Assembly: GCA_951799425.1 (NCBI GenBank)
Contig: OX637394.1
Location: 31,656,001 to 31,720,000, forward strand
Direction of reading: 5' to 3'
Origin: Ilex aquifolium
Lineage: Eukaryota; Streptophyta; Magnoliopsida; Aquifoliales; Aquifoliaceae
DNA length: 64,000 nt
In this document: positions 11,686 to 22,740 of the stretch, in pieces
Position numbering within the stretch: the first letter of the stretch is position 1
How the letters are laid out: each line of letters opens with the position of its first letter
Notes under the pieces: model-generated
Seen by the model: the letters and a program-made list of their open reading frames with translations, nothing else
Told to the model about the DNA's origin: nothing
Database searches by the model: none
Made by a program: the position numbers and the translations under genes

Positions 11686-11953
11686 TGCTGACTTGCTGGA
11701 ATTTTGGTGTTGATCTCCTCCTTGTTCTGGTGGTTTCTAGATTATATTACACTTGCCTCCCTTGTTAGTTTAAGCTTTGACAGATTGTTCCACATAATTT
11801 TCGGCAATTCTGCACAAAACCCTGAAATTTCAAACAGTACACACATAAATCCTAGTTTACGCACAAACCCTAATTTACTATTTTTAACTAGTTTTATCTT
11901 AGGAAATTAACTTATTTAACTATTTTAATTCACATACTAATTAGGGTTAATCA

Positions 11954-12302
11954 GTGGTCTTCTCTTTATCTTCCAAGGCAATCTCTATTTGATTGTAGCC
12001 GGAGTAGCCATCCAAGAAGCAATAGAAAAGATGCCCGGTTACCCTCTCCAACACTTGATCGAGGAATGGCAAGGGGAAGTATCCTTTCTTGTGCACAAGT
12101 TGAGTTTTCGATAATCAATGCAAACTCTACAACCGGTGACCACCCTTGTTGGAATCAACTCATTCTCCTCATTTTCAACTGCAATAACTCCCAACTTTTT
12201 GGGTACTACTTGCGTCGGACTAACCCATTTACTATCGACAATTACAAAAATGATGCCCACATCAAGTAGCTTGAGTACTTCATCTCTCACCACATCCTTC
12301 AT
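11954..12302 (-). pseudogene. pol: Reverse transcriptase N-terminal part of element F
   Basis: The frame gives MKDVVRDEVLKLLDVGIIF, then SKWVSPTQVVPKKLG, and RVCIDYRKLN of the reverse transcriptase. A frameshift follows and the FLDGYSGYNQ block appears near 12,000 in another frame. The sequence ends at 11,954, where LTR B of element D is inserted, just after the block that precedes the 'TFTCP' motif. The catalytic aspartates are therefore not in the window. Confidence 0.85.
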
Positions 12303-13200
12303 GATAGGATTTAGCCTTCGTTGTGGTTATTGGGATGGCTTTGAGTCTTCTTCTAAGTAAATCCTGTGAGTGCAACTGAGGGGGCTAATTCCCTTGATAT
12401 CGGCTATGGTCCAACCGATGGCTCCTTTAGGCCTCCTCAAAAATTGCAACAACTCCTCTTCTTGCCTTGGCTCCAAAGAAGAGCTTATCACCTCCAGGAA
12501 TGTCTTGTGCTCCCCTAGAAATGCATACTTGAGTGTGGATGGCAATGGCTTCAACTCCAAGATCGGTGTTTGCACAGTTGATGGAAAAATTTTCTTCTCT
12601 TGTGGTGGAAGTTTTTCAAATGTTGGGGTCCAACTCCCCACCCCTTGTACACTTTTTGGCTCCTCATCTTCAATAAACTCTTCCTCTTCCAACTGGAAAT
12701 TACAAAGTGACTCCATGTGGCCCTTCACCAAAGTGTCAATCCGATTGACCTCATGTACTTCCTCATCATCTCCCGCTTTCTTGCAAAGATTGAACACATT
12801 GAGATCCATTGTCATGTTTCCAAAGGCAAGCTTCAAGTTGCAATTGTTGATACACCGAAAAGGGTAGGAGATTGACACTTGCTTCCAAGTCTAGCAACGG
12901 TTGATCCACTCAGCAATTCCTGATTGTTATTGCAATGGTTGGGCAGTCGGGATCCTTAAACTTGGGAGGGGTGTTGGTCCTCAAAATGGAACTCACTTGC
13001 TCGGTGAGGAATGTCTTCTTGTGCACATTCAATTTTCTCTTCACGGTGCACAAGTCTTTTAATATCTTTGCACAAGAAGGTATTTACTTTATGGCATCAA
13101 GGAGTGGAATGTTTATCTTCACCTATTTAAGCATTTCAATAATGTTAGAATAGTTAGCCACCTTAGCCGGTGACTTCAAACGTTGGGAAAAAGGGGTTGA
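12303..13200 (-). pseudogene. pol: Protease remnant and RT linker of element F, internal deletion
   Basis: Reading leftwards there is a pre-protease helix with stops (13,000-13,150) and then the active-site segment near 12,880-12,900. The usual DLGAS is DLEAS here, replacing the Gly. Straight after it the frame jumps to the region that normally follows the protease (LAFGNMTMDLNVFNLCKKAG, 12,878-12,327). Some 80-90 residues of the protease body are missing compared with elements O and N. The acidic linker and the WTIADIKGISP entry to RT follow. This protease could not work. Confidence 0.75.
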
Positions 13201-14941
13201 GATAGGACAATCATGCACATTTAAATCCACAATCTTTTGCTTTTCAAGTGTCTTACCCTCATCAGAGTTACCTTAGTCTCCTTTTCTTTTTCCAATGTGG
13301 CTTTGGGTGAGACATGAGGCAAAATGGTTTTATCTATTTGTTTTCCACTCCTAAGGGTGGTGACCACCTTGAGTTACTCACAACTCTCTTTAGTACCCTT
13401 GGATGATTCAATCACATGTTGACCCCTTGGATTTTCTTGGGGTTGAGCGGGAAATTTTTCTTTCTCTTATTGAGACGACCCTATTGCATTGGTCAACTTA
13501 GTGATTTGGGTCTGGATGTCATTAAAAGTGGAGGCATTTTGATTATTGATTGTGATTTGGCTTTGAATGAATTGATGCACGACATCCTCCAAATTTCTCT
13601 TATGAGGAGGTTGATAGGTGGGTGGGTTAGGTGGTCCTTGTTGACTAAACCCTTGTTGAGATGGGTTTTGTGAAAACCCTTGTGAATTGGACCATGGATA
13701 TTGGGAGCTCAATGAGGGGCCATGACCATGATATGATTGGTTTTGCTTGGGTGGAATGGGAGGTGAGAATGAGCTAGACCCATGAGGAGTAGGGTTATCA
13801 TTCTTCCAACTAAAGTTCAAGTGGTTGCTCCATCCCGGGTTATATGTGTTGGAGTGTGAACAAAATGATTGCCTACTTTGATATAAAGCATTCACTTACT
13901 CATGGTATACCTCTTTGAGTGCTGGAATGTTTCGGCACTCCGAAATAGAATGCTCAACACTCTCACATATAGAGCAAAACTTCTCAGCCTTTGTGATGTT
14001 AGACACCTCATGCCTCTTATTCACCTCTAGAATCTCCACCTTGCGGGACAATTTTGTTATTTTAGCAAGCAAAACTTATTGGTCATGCAAGTTATACATC
14101 CCCCGTCCACTTGGTTGGCTACCCGAAGAGGACCTTGGCACATCGGTGGAATCCGTGATATCCCAAGTTTGGGCATTTTCCGCCAATGTGTTAAAGTACT
14201 CAAGGGCCTCACCGGGATCTTTCTTTAGAAACTCTCTGTTGCACATCATGTTTATGAATTATCGATGGCCAGGTGTAATCCCTTCATAGAAGAAACTCAC
14301 CAATTGCCATGGTTTGAATCCATGATGTGGAATGGAGTGCAACAAGTCCTTGTACCTATCCCAACATTGATAAAACTGCTCATTTTGCCAAAAAAAAAAA
14401 TGAATTTGTTTCTTAAGAGCAATTGTCTTGGGCACCATAAAAAATTTGTTTAAAAATTCGGAAAGCATTTGTGCCCAAGATCTTATCGATTGGGGTTTCA
14501 ACGAGTTCAACCAAGTCTTAGTTTTGTCTTTGAGGGAGAAAGGAAATAATTTCATGCGTACCATGTCTTCCATGGCATGATTTGTGATAAATGTTCCAAC
14601 AATCTCCTCAAATTCCTTGATGTGTAGGTAAGTATTTTCTCACTCCACTCTATGGAATTGAGGAAGTAATTGCAACATGCCCTGTTTAACAAGGAAGCCA
14701 TGGGCTTGCACGATTAAAAGTATGCATGAGGGGGTGGTGCTTCGGGTTGGTTGGAGATAATCCCTCATTGACTTCGCTGGAGGATCAATTGGGAGATTAT
14801 TTCCTTCAATTCTTGGAGGGGGACTTACATTCGTGGGTTTGGCACTCGGGGGTTTTGCATTCCCCCGCCACTTGGAATATTTACACCATCATCCCCGAAA
14901 TTGTCTCCGGCATCCTCAGGTTGGTCTTGGTCTAGATTCAT
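13201..14941 (-). pseudogene. gag: gag of element F, with stops and frameshifts
   Basis: The ATG at 14,941 is the first after the leader and opens MNLDQDQPEDAG. The particle-forming domain is at about 14,573-14,259 (MKLFPFSLKDKTKTWLNSLKPQSI, then the WDRYKDLLHSIPHHGF block). A CCHC zinc knuckle with all four ligands, CSICESVEHSISEC, is at about 13,925-13,985. A Pro/Gln/Ser-rich tail and coiled coil (LEDVVHQFIQSQITINNQ) follow at 13,895-13,467. The run of A at 14,391-14,400 is one likely frameshift site. Confidence 0.8.
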
Positions 14942-15132
14942 ATTTGGTCCTAGGGCACGTCTCACTAGTCTATTTTGATCGTCACGTACCCACATGCAAA
15001 ACACAACTTACAATTGAAAACAAAGATTATACACAAATAGGTTCAAAGGAGCACCGTACCTTGGCCCATGATGAAAATCACGGGACTTACCTCCGTTGTC
15101 CACAAATCACCTTCGAATTCGACGCTTAGCCC
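14942..15132 (-). other. Leader of element F
   Basis: The leader of about 190 nt lies between the primer site and the gag ATG. It holds the donor/hairpin described separately and no reading frame of note. Confidence 0.6.
15065..15091 (-). promoter_or_regulatory. Splice-donor-like site plus hairpin in the leader of element F
   Basis: On the minus strand the leader reads GGAG/GTAAGT (15,085-15,094), a consensus plant 5' splice site. It is followed at once by CCCGTGAT-TTTC-ATCATGGG (15,065-15,084), which folds into an 8-bp stem with one G-U pair and a 4-nt loop. The same arrangement occurs in element J at 28,504-28,530, with paired changes. The site is about 45 nt downstream of the primer site. 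Confidence 0.6.
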
Positions 15133-15150
15133 TCCCCGGCAATGACGCCA
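15133..15150 (-). other. Primer-binding site of element F, tRNA-Asp type
   Basis: TCCCCGGCAATGACGCCA in plus-strand view lies five bases from the LTR edge at 15,156. Two changes separate it from the intact form in element J. Confidence 0.85.
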
Positions 15151-15288
15151 AAAATTGTTGATTCATTTTCCCTAATATCCAAACATGACCTCGGATTGTG
15201 TGTATATGGCTTATACGAGTTGGTGAGTGTCACTCTCCCTCGGGTTCAAACGCAATAAATGGGGAAAATCGTGTGTGTGAACAAAAAG

Positions 15289-15304
15289 TGTGTGTGTGTG
15301 TGTG
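15289..15304. repeat. (GT)n microsatellite
   Basis: Eight GT repeats lie in LTR D of element F. Other D copies have shorter runs here. Confidence 0.9.
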
Positions 15305-16452
15305 CAAAAGTGCTCCCCAAGCATAGAGAGACTTGCAATGTCATGTTTTACTTAGAATGGGTATTCCAAGGTCGTCTCCTCGGGGAAGGAAAGGGCAAAT
15401 TTTTTCGAAGGGTGATTTGTAAAGAAATAAAAATTGGAAAATCTTGTGAATTGTGTTTTGGTGAGTTCTGTTTTGATAAAAATGCAAGAAAACAAGGTTG
15501 GCTAATCCATAGAGGTTATTCGAATGGGAATGCAAAATTGACTCAATTCTTTCAACCAATGGTGTCTCGGTGTTTGATTGATTCGTAGGAAGTGAGGGAC
15601 TAGTGTGGATGTATTGGGCACAAGCATACTCTGTCACAAGTCTATAGTGTATCAAGAGGCCACAACCACGTCCGCACTCAACCTAGTCAAACCAAACACT
15701 TTACACTACGAGGAAGAACGAAAGAGAGTCGATTTCACATACCCAAGAGGAAATTCCCCTTGGATTAGCCAACTAAAAGTCTAGCTACTCATAGCAAAAG
15801 CAAAAACCAACATAAGGTAAAGAGACATGGGATTGAAATGAAGCATGAGACTTGTATTAATGCAAGAAAATGTTTAGACTACAAGAGAAATAGCATTCAT
15901 AACAAAAATATAAAGATTGAAGACAAAATACTCAAATGTAGAAATGTAAATGTTAGAACGCTTAACTAATCTTGATTACAACTTAAATGAAAGATTTTAA
16001 AGTGAAAGAGGGAAGGATTACAATTAATCTAAAGCTTACTACAATGAAAATGGTGAAGGAAATGTGAAAACCTAACTTTCTCTCTCTAAAACTTCATTTT
16101 CTTCCTTGAGCCTCTCTCTCTCTAAAAGCATGTTAAAACTCAAAATGGTGTAAGACCTTCAAAATTCATCCATCCTCCCTCCTTAGCCTATGAGAACTGA
16201 GTTGCAATCTGTGGAAATAAATTGGACACTTCCACAAGCAATGACAAGCCAAGCATGCTCCTCCCATGCTTCACCAACCACCATTCTTCTCCCTCTTGCC
16301 TATCCCATGATTTTCTCTTCCAAATCTGACTTTAGGGTGTAAGAGACCATCATAATGTGTCAAAGATGTCAGGGTATGATTTGGATGACAAGAGGTGGAC
16401 CCCTGAAGTAGGTGGAGTCGTCTGAGCAGGCATCTGGCATTTATGGGCAAAC

Positions 16453-16532
16453 CTACCAGTAAGTATTTTCTACTGGTAGGTTTTTGGCAGGGCTGCGGTA
16501 GAAGAATTCCTATGCGCTTTTCCTACCGGTAG
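16453..16532. repeat. CTACCGGTAG-type palindromes in LTR D (element F)
   Basis: CTACCAGTAAG, CTACTGGTAG (16,470-16,479) and CTACCGGTAG (16,523-16,532) lie in the U3 half of the LTR. Confidence 0.85.
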
Positions 16533-16812
16533 GTTTTGGAACTTCTACTATTACATTTTTGACTAATTTCTCCTGTTTTGAAATTTTCTTGGTTTCTTGA
16601 TGTCCCGAGCCATCCGTTAAACCTTCCCTTCTTCTCCATTGCCTTTGAGCACTTAATGAGAGACTTTATACACGACTTTACTTGCTCTTTACCTACAATC
16701 ACACGAATCTCCATTAAATGTGAGTTTACAAGCATTTCCCCCAATTTTCACCACAAAACAAGCAATGAGGGTGTAAAAGAGATAAATGATATGCAATATT
16801 CTATACTCATCA

Positions 16813-17776
16813 CTGATGAAAAATAAAAATCAAATCTTGCTCCTCTACCCTTTCCTCAAAGAGTCAAGAAACCTCAACCATTGAACAATCATGCTGAAAT
16901 CTTTGAGTTGTTTAAGCATGTAAAGATTAATATCCCCTATTGAATGCAATCAAGCAAGTCTCATCTTATGCTAAGTTTTTTAAACACCTTTGCACAATAA
17001 AGAGAAGGATCAATGTGCATAAAATAGCATTTTTGACCGAACAGACTAGTGCTATCATTCAGCACAAGGCCCATCTAAAGTACAAAGATCCTGGAAGTCC
17101 CACAGTTTCATGCATAATCGGGAACTTTAGAATTGAGTAAGCTTTGTTTGATCTTGGAGCCAGTGTCAATTTACTCCCATATTTAGTCTATGAGCAATTA
17201 GGGTTGGGAGAGTTGAAACCCACAAATGTCACATTATAGTTGGTTGATCGTTCTGTGAAAATTTCATGAGGAGTTGTTGAAAATGTACTTGTTAAAGTCG
17301 ATAAGTTTTATTTTCCTATGGATTTTATTGTTCTGGATACACAACCTGTTTTGCATACTGCTACACAAATTCCTGTCATTTTGGGACGACCATTCCTAGC
17401 TACATCAAATGCATTAATTAATTGTAGGAATTGAGTCATGAAATTTTTATTTAGAAATATGACTAGTGAATTGAACATCTTTGATGTGACAAAGCATCTA
17501 GGTGAGGAGGGAGAAATTTGTGAGGGAGATGTAATTGATGAGATTGTGGAGGAGAAATTCAACACGTCTTCTTGTTCTGACCCTCTACAAATCTGTTTGA
17601 TTAATTTTGTTCATGATAGTGGAAATCTCGATGTGGAGTTTTATGCTAATTTGTTAAATTCTTCGCAAAAATTATCAAGAGATGTAAGAGACTTAAGCAA
17701 GAAGAAATTCATTGGAGGAAACAAGCCCCGACTAAAACTGGGCACTAACTCTAATTGGGAACTTAAGCCCGATTGA
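16813..17776 (+). pseudogene. pol: Protease region of element E ending in a short LKPD tail
   Basis: The pre-protease helix (ELFKHVKINI, SYAKFFKHLCTIKRRINVHK) is followed by DLGASVNLLPYLVYEQLGLGELKP (about 17,150-17,220) and [19 protein letters not shown] (about 17,375-17,430). Stops interrupt it at about 17,138, 17,237, 17,267 and 17,430. After an acidic linker (GEEGEICEGDVIDEIVEE) the frame ends KPRLKLGTNSNWELKPD and a stop at 17,776. No reverse transcriptase follows, although it directly follows this linker in D, F, K, N and O. Element J ends with a similar ELKPD tail. Confidence 0.75.
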
Positions 17777-17956
17777 TCTATCCCCTAAGCACTTCTTGTA
17801 TATAGTAGTTAGAATTTTTCTTTTATGTAGTTTCTTTGTTTGTTTTGCAGATTAGGGTTTTGCACTATGGATGTGTTTCATTTCCAGACCTTATTATCAT
17901 TTGTCTTTAAAATTTTGATTCATAATGTTATACATTGACGACAATATTAAGTTTAG

Positions 17957-17970
17957 GTTGGGGGAGGGAG
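17957..17970 (+). other. Internal polypurine tract of element E
   Basis: GGTTGGGGGAGGGAG follows 'gacaatattaagttta' about 180 bp after the last coding stop. It resembles the tract at the 3' LTR (GGTTGGGGGA, 22,741). Elements J and K also have a second tract after their coding region. Confidence 0.6.
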
Positions 17971-18097
17971 CGATTCATATTCGTCTTTGTAACAGACAAA
18001 CGTTAAAGAACTACATAGTGAGTCTATTAATTTTCAAAAAAAATGGAAAAAAAATTCTTTTGGTTTAGTCTTGGTTGTGTGAAAGGGTGGTCCATTA

Positions 18098-18381
18098 ATG
18101 AATATGAAAGAATTCAATCAATGTTCTGAACCAATTTTAGGTTGTACACTTGATCGCCTCGATTGGATTAAGTATGGGCAGAGCAAGGATTACCCAGAGA
18201 CTCGATCTTATTCCAGTCCAATGTTTACAAGATATGTGTGGCATGAGACTGGAGCAGCAGCTGTATATTCCAGTAGATGATCGAACTGAAAAACAGATTT
18301 TGTTAGGTCTGGAGACCAGGATAACCCAGTTTGACCAAAGAATGACTAAGTATGAGGAGAACCAGAATGAGATTCTGAGGC
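18098..18381 (+). pseudogene. Unknown ORF remnant after pol of element E
   Basis: Two overlapping frames run here. The one at 18,150 gives a Gln/Leu-rich segment and then RTEKQILLGLETRITQFDQRMTKYEENQNEIL, a likely coiled coil of about 35 residues. It runs into the solo LTR at 18,382. Without that insertion it would end soon after 20,967. The position after the internal polypurine tract is that of the env-position ORF of element K, but I see no sequence similarity to K's ORF. Function unknown; it may be non-coding. Confidence 0.35.
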
Positions 18382-18710
18382 CGTGACGCCCCTAAAACCG
18401 GGGGTGCTTTGTCAACCCTTTGATAACCCATCAAGCCACGAAAGTACCCGTGAATGCCGCATAACCTGACACCACGTCACAACATCTCTTTCACTAGGAT
18501 CACAAACAACACAGGGTTCAGGTAGAGTCTCCCTTATATCGGACACTCCCAAATGCATAACCTGTGTACATCTCAATCACTTGACAATTTTAAGGTCTCA
18601 TATACATCAATTTGTCCTTAATTTTACTCTGTTTACATCCTTTAAGCAAAATGACTCAAGGCTTGAAGGCTTGACAAAATTATTTTAATTTTCTGAAAAA
18701 TGAAGAGAAC

Positions 18711-18846
18711 CTACCAGTAGAAGATCAACGTTCTACCAGTAGAATAGCTCACTGGAATTCTCCTACCGATAGATAATCAACGTTCTACCGATACAAGAGC
18801 CCTCTAGAATTCTTCTACCGGTAGATAATCAACATTCTACTGGTAG
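18711..18846. repeat. Array of CTACCRGTAG palindromes in solo LTR C
   Basis: Six sites occur: two CTACCAGTAG, two CTACCGATA(G), one CTACCGGTAG and one CTACTGGTAG. They form pairs 24-25 bp apart, joined by 'ataatcaac(g/a)tt', in a repeat of roughly 54-60 bp. The array occupies the same LTR position as the GTACCGGTAC arrays. Confidence 0.88.
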
Positions 18847-19440
18847 AAGAGCTCATTTTTCCCCCGATTCAATCCTTTTTCAATTCCAACTCATCCAATC
18901 TCGTACAACATCCACCCAAACTCATATAACATACAATTTGACACAAAACATAGTTCATATGAGTTCATTTTACAATCTTTTATACAACATTACATGTCCG
19001 AAAACTAAATTACATATTTGTTTTAAAAAAAACGTAATTTAAAGCCACATCTCGGCTTTTCTTAATCAATGAGAGCCCAAGTGAGAGCCATCCACCGGCA
19101 CTTGTCCCGCGCCTAAAATGTTTTCCCCATAAAGGGTGAGTCACGCTCAATAGGGTATCTCTTAAATAGGCTACTCCCCAATCTAGATGCATATGAAATG
19201 CTCACATGCAATTCAACAATCCACAAACAATCCGTTTAAGAATATGTAATTCATAGTGGAATTCTCTATGTCATGCCATGTTATGAGATGAGACTCACAC
19301 ATGCAATGTAACCCGAGCCTTCACCGGCTCCCATAATACATGCTATGACATGCGTATGAATTCCGGCATTTCCAATCCCCGCCATTGATGTTACACATCC
19401 AATGACTATTATAAATCCCGAGTCTTTCTTGGGGTGGGTA

Positions 19441-19540
19441 TTTATGGACTTCCACCAACGGACACCCAACCAACACGGCATTTATGGACTTCCACCAATG
19501 GACACCCAACCAACACGACATTTATGGACTTCCACCAACA
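19441..19540. repeat. 40-bp tandem repeat in solo LTR C
   Basis: 'tttatggacttccaccaa' recurs at exactly 40-bp steps (19,441, 19,481, 19,521). The other C copies have only one unit here. Confidence 0.9.
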
Positions 19541-20570
19541 GCCCCCGCATACGCCAACACACTTTATGGACTCAATTCCAACGGAGTGCGTATCCAAATC
19601 ACCGGGTCTTGCACCCGAGGGACAATCTAGCCCTTCTTGCTAACCCCGACCCTATTTTCAATGCAAACTCGTGCGACTCAATCGAACCTTGGTCCAACTT
19701 TTCTGAGCCCACTCATCATTCACCAAGAATGATGTTTGATCCAAATTATGCACACACCCACACTCATGCCATATGTCCACGAATGTGATGCTACCCATGC
19801 ATATGCAACGTAATGTATCATTGCATTTAATATTATTGTGCAACCAAGTTCTGAATTGAAATATCAACATCATGTTCAACATGTCATGAACACAATATGA
19901 ACAACATTCCATCTCAACAATATTCCCAATTGTCAATTTATATTATATGCATATAAATTACAATCTATATTCTCACCAAGCATGTTATAACATTTTCAAT
20001 GGAACAATCATGCTAAATCAACCTAGGCATTTTATCAAACAACTTTATAGCACATAATCACGTAACACATAATCATGCCCAATCAACACATTTCTCATGA
20101 AATTACCAAAACAAGCAATATCACCCAAAACTCAATTCATACAAAAATTGATTTTATACATTCTTATACATTTCTCATACTCTAGTTACACTAAAAATAC
20201 ATTTAGACATGAGATTTCATCTCAAGTCATGCTACCCATTTCATATGAAACCCTATGTTGAAAATAAACCTAGCTAGGAGAAGAATCCTACCTCTTGAAG
20301 CGTAATTCGAGCGGTAGAAAACTCCCAAGAACCAAAACCAAGCTTCAACCCTTGATTTAAAAAAATACCATCTTTGAGACTTCGTCAAAATCCTCGATTT
20401 TTGGTATGGTTTTGTAGCTCACGTCGCGTAAAACAATCTTTGTTCTTGGCCCAAGGCGATCGTAAAGAGAAGATGAAGAACCCTTGATTTTTCTCTTTCC
20501 ACTCTCCCTTCTCTAATTTTTCCGAAAATCAGCTGGCTATGGGTAGAAAATCTGATTTTTTTTCTCTCTT

Positions 20571-20580
20571 ATTTATACCC
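20571..20580 (-). promoter_or_regulatory. TATA box of solo LTR C
   Basis: The minus strand reads GGGTATAAAT, about 390 bp from the LTR start, matching the position in LTR C of element R. Confidence 0.6.
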
Positions 20581-20966
20581 CTTTGATGTTTGGCCCTCGT
20601 TGCACCACACGTCCGCCTTTCCCAGGTCCGATTTCGTCCCGAATTAATTAAATCTCGTCCTGATTCAAGTTCAATATATTTTTATTTGAACTAAATTTAA
20701 ATTATTTTTTAATTTTTGTAATTAATTCTCGATCGCGTTTATTTTGGTCATGCAACACCTGATTGTCTCATAAAACGCAAAAAATCTGACTGTTTCGAAA
20801 TTCAACAAAAATTGACTGGGCAACTAGATTTCGCGAGACGAATCCAACGGTGAGGTCCGTTTCATCATCCGAGTTCCAGAAAAATTTGAGTTTTCAACCT
20901 GTACCGTAGCGGTTAATTAATGGTTTGCCATTTTTCTTAAAAATTCAATTTTTTCTGGGTTTTACA

Positions 20967-22740
20967 GAGGTTGCTTGGAAGGAGATACGGTGGTGGCCCA
21001 TCATCATCAGCCTAGCCATTTGAAGTTTCTGCATCTTTTACTCTCTCTTTACTTATATCAAACTTTTTATTTGCATTTTAGATTATGCACTTGGTTTTAA
21101 GTACTTTGGGATGTTTTTTTTTTTTTTATGTTTGAATTATGGTTTTATATCAGGTGTTTAGTTGGTAGTGATGTTTCATATAATTTTTGCTATGTTAAGA
21201 TAATTAGTTCGCATTATTCATGATAAAATTATATTGCCATTCTATTAATTTGCAAGTATAACTCTAACCAAATCATAGGGGATTTTCATACATTGTTTGT
21301 ACGCTATCTTTATATTTTTCATAGAAAACTCATCCTTTTGAGCATGAAATAATTTCTTATTTTCAAATACCTTTCGAAATAACATGACCCTTTACGAAGC
21401 TTACATATATTGTGGAGATGTGAAATCATATGCAAATTTTGAGTCAATATTCCTTGGAGAGATTTTTAACAATTACTCAAGTAAGAATTTCAGTTCAGAG
21501 AATTTTTTTTTTGAATAATCTCATTAATCTTGCTTTCATTAGCACTCGTTGAATGACATGATTAACATTCTCCTTTAAATCTTTATGAGAATCATGGAGG
21601 TGTATGAGTTCTGGAAAATGATCTTAAGTCATTTGTGATTTTATTTTGAGCCTTAGTCATTTCTTTTGCAAAACTATATACCTACCAAGCACTGATTGAA
21701 CCTAAGAAAAATTTCTTTTCGTAAACCATATGTTAATCAAGCTGATGCAAGTATATTTGTCCAACCCTTGCTATCTAATTTTCTTACACCCTCTCTTGAA
21801 AAAGGCATTATACAAGAAAGAGAAAAATTGAGAAATATGGTTGGAAAAGAAAGAAAAATAAAAGAAAGGAAAATAATTTGTGAAAGAAAGAAAGAAATAG
21901 AAAAGAAAAGGGAAGTATGCAAGAAATTACAAACCTGAAATTGAAGTATGATGTTGTACTGTAAGAACCTGGAAAGTTAAAAAGGGGTGTGTGCTACACA
22001 AAATAAAAAGGATAGGTGTTGAATCCCTTAAATGTTGTTTCTTAAACTCAATACCCTTAGCCATGTTATAACCCTAATAAAGTCCTTTCTGATTCCAAAA
22101 GCCATGCATGTGTATCGTTTTCATCCATTCATTAAAAGGGAGAGTGTTGATAGTTTTGTTTGATATACTGTTAATATTCTTTCATGAGATTATGCTAAAT
22201 TCCAGTTTTATTTCAAATAATCTTCTTTTGGAAATTTACATGTGCTATTACATTGCTTTGATTTCAATATTCTTACCACATGTAACTGATAAGTGATAGT
22301 CACTAAAACTTGAGTGTATTCATTGCTTAGTGATTTCAAGGAAAAGATTGACGTTGAGGCTAACTCTTGTACAACTTAATAAAGGAATATGATATTTCTT
22401 AAGTGTTTTTAAATAAACAAATCCCCGCACAAACACATGAGTTTTTCTGAAAATATAAATAATAGTTTTACAATTTTTGTGTGTTACTCTTATAGTGATT
22501 AGGAAAGGAATATTCTGTCAAAAAGAGGGAATGATGATTTAATTTTATATGTGAAAATACAAATTATTTTATCTTAACTGTTGAAGTTTGTAGGTACCTT
22601 CACTGGAAATCTTCACGAGATAAAACTCGTCCACTAGGGATCACCTAGGGCTTTAACGGCTTGTTGCATACGCTAAATGCAATCATCAAGTCTATGAAAG
22701 TGATTTTATTTATTTTTATTACTAGGGACTAATAATGTTT
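20967..22740 (+). other. Untranslated 3' region of element E
   Basis: About 1.8 kb of A/T-rich sequence lies between the solo LTR and the 3' polypurine tract. The only long frame (21,696-21,938) is a Lys/Glu/Arg-rich product of an A/G-rich run, and I do not count it as a gene. A motif 'ccttcactggaaatcttcac' near 22,600 shows no match to anything else in the window. Confidence 0.6.

Larger units (their letters stand above)
6969..11953 (-). mobile_element. Element D: Athila-type Ty3 retrotransposon, 5' half
   Basis: In minus-strand order: 5' LTR of family B (10,111-11,953), decayed primer site (10,071-10,087), leader, gag (9,988 to about 8,300), protease (around 8,050) and reverse transcriptase (7,568-6,969). 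It is cut in RT by element R. Its LTR edge at 11,953 cuts the RT of element F. Several stops and frameshifts make it one of the more decayed copies here. Confidence 0.85.
10111..11953 (-). repeat. 5' LTR of element D, family B
   Basis: The 1,843-bp LTR has ends TGACCCACTT and AGGGTTAATCA in plus-strand view, so on its own strand it starts TGATTAACCCTAATTAG. It shares the block 'gccgagacttaacccgtctata' and the terminal block 'acccaagtataagtggtcgaatt' with the B LTRs at 22,753 and 35,326, and more distantly with family A. It contains a 5-copy minisatellite, a TATA box and CpG palindromes. Its right edge cuts the RT of element F. Confidence 0.88.
11954..16812 (-). mobile_element. Element F: Athila-type retrotransposon, 5' half
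   Basis: In minus-strand order: 5' LTR family D (15,156-16,812), tRNA-Asp primer site (15,133-15,150), leader with splice-donor-like site and hairpin, gag from 14,941, protease remnant and RT start. It is cut at 11,954 by element D. Its LTR edge at 16,812 interrupts the pol region of element E, which lies on the opposite strand. The lineage is close to element K: the gag/protease linkers 'RGQHVIES' and 'TTLRSGKQ' match. Confidence 0.85.
15156..16812 (-). repeat. 5' LTR of element F, family D
   Basis: The 1,657-bp LTR begins TGTTGATTC and ends ACTCATCA in plus-strand view. It shares the block 'caaaagtgctccccaagc' and 'ttccaaggtcgtctcctcgggga' with the LTRs at 24,406, 28,783, 30,596 and 51,058. 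It includes a (GT)n run at 15,289-15,304 and a palindrome cluster at 16,453-16,532. It interrupts element E at 16,812. Confidence 0.88.
18382..20966 (-). mobile_element. Solo LTR, family C, inside element E
   Basis: The 2,585-bp copy begins (C)GTGACGCCCC and ends GGGTTTTACA, as in the LTRs of R. The flanks GAGGC (18,377-18,381) and GAGGT (20,967-20,971) form a 5-bp target duplication with one mismatch. The first LTR base is C instead of T. No internal sequence is attached. It carries CTACCGGTAG-type palindromes where the other two copies carry GTACCGGTAC, plus a 40-bp tandem repeat. Confidence 0.85.

Noticed and set aside
21696..21938. Charged 80-codon frame in element E
   Set aside because: It translates an A/G-rich low-complexity run; the reverse strand is equally open.
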